Part shown: piece by piece, positions 47,021 to 56,514 of the stretch | How positions within the stretch are numbered: the first letter of the stretch is position 1 | How the letters are laid out: each line of letters begins with the position of its first letter | From: Charina bottae | Lineage: Eukaryota > Chordata > Lepidosauria > Squamata > Charinaidae | NCBI GenBank assembly: GCA_023362775.1 | Contig: JALMGJ010000005.1 | Span: 85,198,921-85,262,920 of the forward strand | Direction of reading: 5' to 3' | DNA length: 64,000 nt | Position numbers and translations under genes: made by a program | The notes under the pieces: generated by a model | Database searches by the model: none | Told to the model about the DNA's origin: nothing | The model's input: the letters and a program-made list of their open reading frames with translations, nothing else

Positions 47021-47170
47021 ACAAAAAGATCAAGATGGTGGCCATAACTGCATGATTGAAGTGCCTCCCCTTTTTTACATGTGTCACAGAGGCAACACAT
47101 GTAAATAATGTGTGGGCCTTCAATCACGGGGTTGTGGCTGCCATCTTGACTTTCCAAACCACCTGTTCTT
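47021..47170. repeat. GTCAAAAAAG hairpin MITE copy
   Basis: AAGATCAAGATGGTGGCCAT and, inverted, GTGGCTGCCATCTTGACTTT around ACATGTGTCA and CACATGTAAA. The SINE at 46688 abuts its left end. Confidence 0.65.
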
Positions 47171-47337
47171 CCGTGCACACCACTGTATACTGTATATTCC
47201 ACCAAGAATTTCTTCTGAGATGATCTCCATTGCAATGAATTAGAGCAATGGAAGTTCTGCTCCCATTAATCTGAGGAAGCCCTTTGTAGGAAAACTTTCC
47301 ATGGAGATATTTATTTAGAAAATATATGGGCTATATG

Positions 47338-47340
47338 AAA

Positions 47341-47400
<60 letters not shown>
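47338..47400. repeat. (AAAT)n microsatellite
   Basis: About 15 AAAT units. Confidence 0.97.
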
Positions 47401-47639
47401 AACTCTTGGAGTTTGGAGACATGGAACTCACTGTATTTATTTGTTTACTAGTTCCAGCTCTCTTTTGCTGTCTTCTCCTGATGTTCTTCCACTCTTATTC
47501 CTTTTCTTCTTTTCTCTCTCTCCAAAAGGCAGAAATGATGATGGAATTGTTGGGATCTCTGCCAGGGGAGGTAGAGTTCCTGATGTGGATCATATCCCAC
47601 TAGGCGAAAACCAATAATACAATCAAGTTTTGAACTTAA

Positions 47640-47974
47640 AAAGGTAAAGGTTCCCCCCACATATTTGTGCAGTCGTGTCTGACTCTAGGGGCCGGTGCTC
47701 ATCTCCATTTCTTAGCCGAAGAGCCAGTGTTGCCCGAAGACGCTTCCACGGTCATGTGGCCGGCATGACGCTTGTGGAACGCTGTTACCTTCCCACTGAA
47801 GTGGTACCTATTCACCTACTTGCATTTGCATGCTTTCGAATTGCTAGGTTGGCAAGAGCTGGGGCTAGTGCGGGAGCTCACCCCATCACGCGGGACTAGG
47901 GATTCGAACCTCTGAACCTGCGATCCTCCGATCGACAAGCCTGGAGTCTTAACCACGGAGCCACCACGCCCCTT
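47640..47974 (-). mobile_element. Sauria-type SINE
   Basis: Full length with perfect 14-bp target duplication AGTTTTGAACTTAA (47626-47639 and 47975-47988). Confidence 0.93.
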
Positions 47975-48004
47975 AGTTTTGAACTTAATTCATATCAAAT
48001 GATT

Positions 48005-48302
48005 TGATTATGTGCCATCAAGTTAGTGTCAACTCTTAGCAACCACACAGATAGATTTTCTTCATGACAACCTGTCCCTATCCTGGTCCTTCAGGTCTTC
48101 CAATGGTGCACCCATCGCCACTGTAACTGAGTCCATCCCCCTTGCTGTTGGTTGTCCTCTTCTTCTCTTTCCTTCCACCATTCCCAGCATCAGAGCCTTC
48201 TCCCGAGAGCGAGGTCTGTACATAATGGGTCCCAAGTAGGATAATTTGAGCCTGGTCATTTGTGCCTCGAGTGAGAATTCTGGGTTGATTTGTTCAATGA
48301 TC
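48005..48302 (-). mobile_element. Old LINE, downstream half
   Basis: Minus-strand frame with GMVEGKRRRGQPTARGMD, a LINE ORF2 C-terminus motif. It ends at TGTTCAATGATC, where the L1 entered; the sequence resumes at 54002. Confidence 0.65.
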
Positions 48303-49250
48303 TTTTTTGTTTTTTTATAAGAATTTTATTAATTTTCCAAATATAATTAAAATACAAAATACAGAATATAGAACAGATAGAGTACAGCTCTAAAGAAAAA
48401 AGAAAAACTATAAAAGTGCAGAACAGAGAGAGAGAGCAGAAACAGAAAGTGACTTCCGACCTTCTCCAATACAGATATGAATACATTTACAAGTATAATC
48501 TCTTACCATTAGTTAAACCTTAGTAACATTATTTCTATCAAATCAAGCCATTTAATCATTAAAAGCCAAAATCAAAACTTTATTTTTTTCTGACACAAGC
48601 AAGTAGTCTAAAAGTGGTTGCCACGTAGAAACAAATCCGGAAACAGTATTTTCTCTTATCAACGCTGTTAACTTGGCCATTTGGGCCAGCTCCATCAGTT
48701 CGATAATTCAGTCCTCCACTGAAGGTATTTGTGGATCTTTCCATCTTTGTACTTACAGAAATCTTGCTTCTGTAATCATATATAAAAGCAAAGTCCCATG
48801 TTGTTTCTCAAGCTGCTTCTCCATCATGCCCAAGATAAACAGTTCTGTTTTGTTTTGTTTTTTGTAAGTCCTCTTTAAGGATCTTTTGAATATTAGCACA
48901 TATCTGGTCCCAGAATTTTTTGGCCTTTTCACAAGTCCACCAAATATGATAAAAAGTTCCTTCACCAACAGAACATTTCCAACAAACGTTCGTTACTCCA
49001 TTATACATTTTTGACAACTTATCTGGAGTTAAATACCAACAATACATCATTTTATAAAAATTTTCTTTTAAGTTATAATTCAAAGTAAATTTCAAACCTT
49101 TGTTCCACATGTTCTCCCATTGCTCCAATATAATATTGTATCCAAAATTCTTAGCCCATTTAATCATACATTCTTTAACTTGTTCATCTTCTAAATTCAT
49201 CTGTAACAACATTTTATACATCTTTGTAATAACATGTTCATCATTTATAC

Positions 49251-49645
49251 CAGCAGTCCCCAACCTTTTTGGCACCAGGGACTGGTCGTGGAAGAAATTT
49301 TTTCCACGGACCGGGGTGGTGGTGGTTGCAGGCGGTAGCCAATCGTGCACACCAGGGGGTGGGGTTTGCAGGCGGTAGCCAATCACACGCACCAGAGGCG
49401 GGGTTTGCAGGTGGTAGCCAATCGCACGCACCTGGGGGCGGGTGGTAGCCAATCGCACACACCAGGGCTGGGGTAATCGCGCACACCAGGGGGCGGGGTT
49501 TGCAGGCGGGAGCCAATCATACGCACCGGGGGTGGGCTAATTGTGCGCACCAGGGGGCAGGGTTTGCAGGCGGGAGCCCCGTGGCCCACTTCCTAACGGG
49601 CCGCGGCCCACTAGTGAGCCGCGGCCCAGAGGTTGGGGACCCCTG
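49251..49645. mobile_element. hAT-type MITE with internal tandem repeats
   Basis: Ends CAGCAGTCCCCAACC and, inverted, CAGGGGTCCCCAACC. Perfect 8-bp target duplication ATTTATAC (49243-49250 and 49646-49653). The interior repeats GGTTTGCAGGCGGTAGCCAA units of about 40 bp six or more times. Confidence 0.9.
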
Positions 49646-50763
49646 ATTTATACAAAGTTCCATTTTCAATTGAGTTGTTTCATTAACAAATCTAAAATTC
49701 TTTTTATCCACTTTAAAACATTCTAACAATTGTACACATGTAAACCAATGACATGTGAAACCTTCCAACTCTAACAGTTCCCTTGTTTTAAACTTCGGTT
49801 CACCCTCTTCAAAATTTAACAAATCTTTATAATTTAACCAACTTGTTCCCCCCACATTTTCTCTATTAACAAATGCTTCATGAGGTGACAACCACAATGG
49901 TACATTAGGAGACAGTCTTGCTTTATATTTATTCCAAACCCTCATTATGGCACTCCTAACAAAATGGTTTTTAAAATCTTTATTAACTTTACATTTATCA
50001 TACCACAGGTAGGCGTGCCACCCAAATCTCAATTCATGTCCAAGTTGCAATAACTTCTTATTCTTCAAAGTTATCCATTCCTTCATCCAAAGCAAACAGC
50101 AGGCATCAAAATACAATTTTAAATCAGGTAAACCCGAACCTCCTCATTCTTTGGCATCTTGTAACAATTTATATTTAATTCTTGGTTTCTTGCCTTGCCA
50201 AATGAACTTAGAGATATCCTTCTGCCATTGTTTAGATGGTAAATCTGTTGACAAAATCGGTATAGTCTGAAAAATAAACATCCTAAGCAAAATATTCATC
50301 TTAATCACAGATACAGTATTCTCCCCATATGAGACAATTGTAATTTTTCCCATCTTAACAGGTCTTTTTTCACATCATTCCAAATTTTAACATAATTATT
50401 CTGAAACAACATACTATTCTTGGTTGATAAAGTCACCTCCAAATATCTCACCTGTTTTTCAATCTTAAAACCAGTCTTACTCATCAACAGTTCTTGATTG
50501 GACGAAGTCATATTTTTTGGTCAGCATCTTTGTTTTTGTTTATTTAAGTCCCGCCAGTGACCCAAATTCTTTCAATTTCTTCATCAGATGTTCCACAGTA
50601 ACCAGAAAATCTCGCAGTATCAAAATTAAATCATCAGCGAAAGCCCTCAGCTTGAAGACCTCTTTTTATAAATCTTTAAGCCCTTTATTTGTTTGTCTCT
50701 TCTGATACCTCTATTAAAAATTTCCAACACCAAAATAAAGAGCAAAGGCGACAAAAGACAAAA

Positions 50764-51495
50764 GAGAGCCAGTTTTGTCGAGTGCAGAGCTTTCCAAACT
50801 TTTCACGTTGGCGACACACACCAACGGCGGCGGCCTGCGGTGTCCTGGTCTGTCGCGCAAAAAACCCAGAAGCGCTGATGGGGGGAACCGGGAGAAGCAG
50901 CAACCCCGCCAATCAGCGGCGGTGCTGATTGGCGTGGGTGCCGCTTCTTTCGGTTCCCCCATCAGCGCTTCCGGGTTTTTGTGTGACACACCAGGACACC
51001 GCAGGCGACACAGTAGTGTGTCGCGACACACACTTTGGAAAGCTATGGTCTAGTGGTTAAGGTGCTGGGCTAGAAACCAGGAGTCTGTGAGTTCTAGTTC
51101 GGCCTTAGGCATGAAAGACAGCTGGGACCTTGGGCCAGTCCCTGTCTCACAGCCCTAGGAAGGAGCCAATGGCAAACCAGGAGACTCAGAGTTCTAGTCC
51201 CACGTTAGGCATGAAAGCCAGCTGGGTGACCTTGGGCCAGTCCTTATCTCTCAGCCCTAGGAAGGAGCCAATGGCAAACCAGGAGTCTGTGAGTTCTAGT
51301 CCCGCCTTAGGCATGAAAGCCGGATGGGTGACCTTGGGCCACTCACTCTCTCTCAGCCCAACTCACCTCACAGGGTTGTTGCTGTGGGGAAAATAGGAGG
51401 AGGAAGGAGTATTAGGTATGTTCCCCACCTTGAGTTATTTATAAAAATAATAAAGGCGGGATAAAAATTAATTAATTAATTAAATAAATAAATAA
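50764..51495 (+). mobile_element. tRNA-headed SINE with three 102-bp modules, split by a MITE
   Basis: The head GAGAGCCAGTTTTGTCGAGTG is broken at its A box by the MITE at 50785-51047 and resumes GTGGTTAAGGTGCTGGGC. Module anchors TTAGGC are spaced about 100 and 102 bp (first unit has a 2-bp deletion). Tail CACCTTGAGTTATTTATAAA and an A/T-rich end. Confidence 0.83.
50785..51047. mobile_element. GC-rich hAT-type MITE, copy 2
   Basis: Ends CAGAGCTTTCCAAACT and, inverted, CATAGCTTTCCAAAGT. Target duplication GTCGAGTG and GTCTAGTG (50777-50784 and 51048-51055), 7 of 8. The interior contains an inverted pair around CGCCAATCAGCGGCGGTGCT. Confidence 0.87.
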
Positions 51496-51788
51496 AAGAC
51501 ATACTTGTCTTGTCCCTTTTTGTATATGACATGGTTCATTTAACTCATTATTCACAATGATGCTTGCCTTTTGAGATGTATAAATTGACTTACAGTAATT
51601 CCCTGAATAAAATACTCTCCAAAGTCCATGTTTTCCAAGACTTTAAACATAAAACTCCAGTTGAAATTGTCAAAAGCTTTCTCTGCATCTAGGAAGATAA
51701 GAGCCGCTTGACATTAATTATGATATTGTAAATATTCTATAATGTCCAAAACATTTCTTACATTGTCCTTTAGCTGTCTTTTGGGTAA

Positions 51789-52020
51789 AAAAGGTAAAGG
51801 TTCCCCCCGCACATTTGTGCAGTCGTGTCCGACTCTAGGGGCCGGTGCTCATCTCCGTTTGTTAGCCGAAGAGCCAGCGTTGTCCGAAGACGCTTCCACG
51901 GTCATGTGGCCGGCATGACGCGCACAGAACGCTGTTACCTACCCACCGAAGTGGTACCTATTCATCTACTTGCATTTGCATGCTTTCAAATTGCTAGGTT
52001 GGCAATTGCTGGGGCTGGAG
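51789..52020 (-). mobile_element. Sauria-type SINE, 5'-truncated
   Basis: Perfect 13-bp target duplication GTCTTTTGGGTAA (51776-51788 and 52021-52033). The tRNA-like head is missing, as in truncated reverse transcription. Confidence 0.92.
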
Positions 52021-52194
52021 GTCTTTTGGGTAAGGACCCACATTGATCCTGGTGGATAAATTCCTGTAAAATTTTCTTCATTCTTTCAGCCAGTATTGAA
52101 GCAAATATTTTATAATCATTGTTCAGCAATGAAATTGGTCTGTAATTCTTAATTAGAGAAGGGTCTTGTCCTTCCTTTGGTAAAAGCGCATTGT

Positions 52195-52699
52195 TAGCTT
52201 CTTTCCATGAATCTGGCATTGTGGAACCTAACAAAATAGAGTTCCTCTCTTGGCTTGTTATTTATGGTTGTGTACCTCGAGTTAACGCGAAAGACTTTTT
52301 CTATTTCTTCCATCATTTTGTCATCCTCCCATTCAATTAAAGCTGCCAGAGCTTGTGAAATCTTATCTTTAAGACTCTCCTCCTTGGCTTCAGGAATCAC
52401 CCTGAGCCTTAAGCAAAATTCTTTATCCTTAATTCAAGCAGTGCAATTTTGTCAAGCTTTTTCTCCCTTTCACTTTCCAATACATCAACTCTGCTAGTTA
52501 CTTGTTTCACATCTCCTTCCACTTTCTCTAATTTCTAATTTCTTTTTACGAAATCAGTAAATCTTGTATCCATCTTTTTCTCAAGAACCACAAAATATTG
52601 GCCAATAGACTGTGTACATTTAGCAGTGAACTCCTCAAACATGCTCTTTAGTCCCTCATGTTCGCCAGAGGCTCATCTTTGTACTCTTCTAGTGGCCAT
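52195..52699 (-). pseudogene. L1 ORF1 relic
   Basis: Begins ATGGCCACTAGAAGAG at 52699. Later it encodes KISQALAALIEWEDDKMMEE and IEKVFRVNSRY, typical of the reptile L1 ORF1 RNA-binding region. Stops and frameshifts break it. It passes straight into ORF2 RT sequence, so the 3' part of ORF1 is missing. Confidence 0.7.
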
Positions 52700-52718
52700 G
52701 ATTTCTATTTCCCCATAT

Positions 52719-52724
<6 letters not shown>

Positions 52725-52758
<34 letters not shown>

Positions 52759-52765
52759 GATAGAT

Positions 52766-52848
<83 letters not shown>

Positions 52849-52893
52849 TGACTGACTGACTGACTGACTGACTGACTGACTGACTGACTGACT
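52725..52893. repeat. Compound microsatellite (TG)n(GATA)n(GACA)n(GACT)n
   Basis: Four simple repeats differing by single substitutions succeed one another, a pattern of stepwise repeat turnover. Confidence 0.96.
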
Positions 52894-53679
52894 GATTGAT
52901 TTAAAACTTCAATGCTTTAAAATATACTTTGGCTCCCTCTAGTGACCAACAATAATATTTATAGTGGAAGATGACTCCAGTAATAGAAAGTAATTGAAGT
53001 GGGGAGAAAGTTTCCAATTACAGAGTATCCAGTTACAAAGCCACAAGTTGAAATCGAAATTCTTTCTTTATCAGTATTTAAAGAAAGTAACCAATCCCAG
53101 CTTAAAAAAACAACTGCAGCAGATACTTTCCCACAGCGACTAAAAAAAGACTGGTCCCAAATCCAACAAAATATTTTACTTAAAAATTTTTAAAAATAGA
53201 AAATACTCACAACATATATTCCCTTAAAAAAGAATTTTACTAAAGCGGTTCAACTTCCAGCTTCCTTGCTCAAACTTTAATCCTTTAAAGCAGTTAAAAC
53301 ATGCAAAAAAGAAATCCCAAAAATAATGAAAGTTCAACCAAGAGAGCCAGTATTTCTGTACTGGAGAAAGCCTCTTTAAATTCAATACTTCAAAAGCAAA
53401 AAGGTGATTTTAGAAGTGGGGTGGTCGGAGTTAATGTCCGTTTTTCGGCTTCAACGTGGCTTTGAAGAGATGGCAGTCCCGCCTCTCAGCTGATCACTCA
53501 CCGTTCAGTCGCTGGAACACCGTTTCGCGATCCTCCGGCAAGGAGCAGCTGTCCAGAGGGCACAGGGAATGTTTCCTTGCATTCTCCTTTCCCAGAGAAT
53601 ATTTTGCGGCTCTAAGGTCCCCCCTGAGCTGCCAGACAAACGCCGCGTTGTCGGTCCTAACCTTTCAGGGGATCGAACA

Positions 53680-54001
53680 AGAACCACGCTGAGCCGATAT
53701 TCCAACTCTAGATCTTTATTGTTCTTACCATAAAACAGAATCTTGCCGGACTAAACCTATCCTAACTAGCCTAAGGGTAAATACCCCAGGAACTCTAAGG
53801 CGGGGCTACTCTAACTCTCTTAGTCTGCCGGCCAAGGCTGTCAAGGCTGTGAGAACGCTTATCTCCTTGGAATGCGCCCCCTCCTTCCTCTGGCCCGAAA
53901 TCCATCACATCACCTCCCCCTTTCAGGGATACATTCCATTACGTCACCCCAGAGTTCAGTAGGACCTGTCACTCCGCCATTTTCCTCCACCGGAAGTCAT
54001 G
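53680..54001 (-). other. 5' end of the L1 or an LTR-like insertion
   Basis: The minus strand contains AACAATAAAGATCTAGAG and CCGCCTTAGAGTTCC, which resembles LTR sequence. It lies inside the L1 target duplication, so it may be L1 5' UTR or a separate insertion in it. Confidence 0.3.
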
Positions 54002-54420
54002 TGTTCAATTATCTTTTGTTTTGTTTTGTTTTCTTGGTTGTCCATGGTATTCTCAGGAGTGTTCTCCAACACTAAAGTTCAAAACTGTCAATACTCTTTC
54101 TATCCTGCTTTTTAAAAAGTCCAACTTTCCTTTCCATAGAGTATCACAGTGAATACCATGGCTTGCACTATTCTGATCTTTGTAGGTATAGACACATCAC
54201 GGCATCTATATATCTTTTCCAAGGCCTTCATGTCTGCTCTGCCAAATCCTAGTCTGTGGTGTATTTCTTGTCTGCTTATTCCTTTACTACTGATGGTTGA
54301 TCCTGAAAGGCAGAAACTCTCCACCACTTCAATATCTTCACTGTTAATTCTAAGGCTGGTTGTTGTACCTGTTGTCATGAGTTTGGTCTTCTATATATTT
54401 AATTTTAGTCCCATTTTTTC
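54002..54420 (-). mobile_element. Old LINE, upstream half with RT C-terminus
   Basis: Minus-strand frame EDIEVVESFCLSGSTISSKG, RADMKALEKIYRCRDVS and TKIRIVQAMVFTVILYG, the end of a LINE reverse transcriptase (RTE/Bov-B or L2 type). It is continuous with 48005-48302 once the L1 is removed. Confidence 0.7.
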
Positions 54421-54545
54421 ACTGTGCTCCTTGAGTTTTATACATAAAATGAAGCATTTCCCCCCAGTCTCAGTAAAAGAAGGTTTTGCTGACTGAATTA
54501 TTCCAAATGAAAACATTAATACTGTAGAATTCCTGTATTTGCAGT

Positions 54546-54551
54546 TTTATT
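54546..54551 (-). terminator. AATAAA overlapping the DUSP13A-like stop codon
   Basis: The minus strand reads GAC TGA ATAAAAC, so the hexamer AATAAA begins with the last base of the stop. If used, the 3' UTR would be only a few tens of bases long. Confidence 0.4.
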
Positions 54552-54774
54552 CAGTCCCCTTTCCCCACAGTGTTATATCTTTTTTCCTCATTGTTTAATT
54601 TGATATCCAAGGCTCGGAGTTGGCTGAGGAATCCTGTGTTTGGACAGATGCCTCTGTGAGAATCCACTGATTTCAAGGCTTCCACAAGTGTCAGGTTTTC
54701 ATGGATCATCAAGTAAGCCACCACTAGAGTGGCCGAACGGCTTAACCCCATAGCACAGTGGACAAATACCTTGC
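54551..54774 (-). CDS. DUSP13A: DUSP13A-like coding exon 3 with the catalytic loop and stop
   Basis: The acceptor is gtctttgcag. The exon encodes [19 protein letters not shown] and the closing helix [18 protein letters not shown], then a short polar tail ending GKGD. The TGA stop runs straight into an AATAAA hexamer. Confidence 0.92.
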
Positions 54775-56460
54775 CTGCAAAGACATAACAAGAGCAACTT
54801 TGAATGCATACGGATCATATAGCGTTAATGGTCCACCAGGGGTGTCCACAAGGCATGGTCAAAAAAAGTCAAGGTGGTGGTTGTGATGGTGCAATTGAAG
54901 CTTTGCCTGATTTTTATGGGTTGCAACACACATATAAACCAGGTCGAGCTTCGACTGCACTATCACGGCCATCATCTTGATTTTCTTCACCAAACCCTTC
55001 AGACACCCCTTTTCAATCTCTCTAAACTGTTTTGTGTGGCGGATAATCTTGGGCTGCATTTACATGAAATTCACGATACATCATTATTGGAAGAGCTTTG
55101 GTTCATCGTAATAAACAAGTTGTGCTAGCATAGCACATTATTGTTGTTTTATGACTTAAAAGAATTTGGATCAGAAGATATTCTGCTGGCTAGGAGACAA
55201 GAAGTCTGGATCCTGTTTGTGCTCTCAAGGCATTCAATTTTTTTTTTAAGTATCGGCTGGGTTCAGAGTTCAGTTACCATGATGAATAATTGTCCTGACC
55301 TATATGCAAAAAGGTATATATTAGCATGTCTTTTGTTTTGTAAACCGTCTTCTTTGTTCTCTGCTATTCTGCCTCTTGCCTCTGTGAGTCATCCTGATAT
55401 CTCTCTCTGTGTGGGGGGGGGAGAGATTTTGTAGTTATATTCTCTGTTTTTTATTAATATATATCTAACGTTTGCTGAAAAAGTTTTTTGTGTCTTTATT
55501 TGATCTCTCAATTGCCAAAGTGTTTCTGAAGCTCTGTTTTTCCAGCTCTGAAAAAAAGCATAACACTAACACACACCAATCACTAGGATAATCCTCTGTA
55601 ATATATCGTTTAAGATTATATCTTCCGGCAAACCATATGTGGAAGGCTGCCAGATTGGAGTTACAAAAATCTAGGTGGCTACAGAGAGTAAAGTTTTCTG
55701 TGTATCTCTGCTACTTTATCATGGTGTCTGGGCTTTGACAACCATGGATTTTTGATTGGATCGCCCTAGATAAGTGATTGGATGAGGTTCAGCAGTAACA
55801 GCATTAAGCCAAGACATAAAGCCCCAAACCATAAATTGCAACAAAACATATCTTATTTGAGGCAGGCAAGGCTAAAAATAAACTTTTAAATAGGAAATTG
55901 TAAGAATCACACAGATGCAAAGAACAACATGTTTTATAATCCGTATCTTTATTTTCTGCCTAACTCTAAACATCACTGGCTGCAGTTTTAACAGTGGCAA
56001 ATGAGAGGGACAAAATCCATCAGCCCTTTTTTAAAAGTCATGACTGTTTTTTCTGCCAAGGGGATTCTTAAGAATCTCTTGGCATCCTATATGCAAAAGG
56101 TCATCAGGGAAAAAGCTAAACCCCAGAATTAATAGATCCCATCCAAACCAGGTTCCTTGGGCATCGCAGCATCCACCACACATTTAGGCAGCTCAAAAAA
56201 CCAAAAGAAAAATGTGAAGGCTGAATTCCTTCAAGGGAGCAAGTCCAGGAACAAAGTTGGTTGAAGCATCAAACAAATTCAGGGCAACAAGGTCTGTACA
56301 GAATATTATACGCAATCTCCCGCCACCTACACCATTTGCGGACACCCCTGGTTCACAATATATTTCTGGAAGAACATATTTCTATAGTGTGTTCTGTTCT
56401 GGGATGTTGAGGTACTATTCCAGGCAGTAGCTCAGAGTCTTTTGGAGTGGAGTGGCTATA

Positions 56461-56514
<54 letters not shown>

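Larger units (their letters stand above)
48808..52234 (-). pseudogene. L1 ORF2 relic
   Basis: RT motifs in order: PDSWKEANNALLPKEGQDPS and IKNYRPISLLNNDYKIFASI (52030-52234), ALIFLDAEKAFDNFNWSFM (about 51600-51710), AFADDLILILRDF with the catalytic FADD (about 50600-50650). The thumb and C-terminal region follow (48808-50511), ending with a Cys-His motif CWKCSVGEGTFYHIWWTC. Frames are broken by insertions and small indels. The endonuclease domain is absent. Confidence 0.75.
48303..54001 (-). mobile_element. L1 retrotransposon, decayed and nested
   Basis: Flanked by TGTTCAATGATCTTTT (48291-48306) and TGTTCAATTATCTTTT (54002-54017), 15 of 16 identical. In minus-strand order: a 5' region (54001-52700), ORF1 relic, ORF2 with RT and C-terminal domain, 3' UTR and a short A-rich tail. 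Much of ORF1 and the ORF2 endonuclease are deleted. It is interrupted by a microsatellite, two SINEs and two hAT MITEs. Confidence 0.8.
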
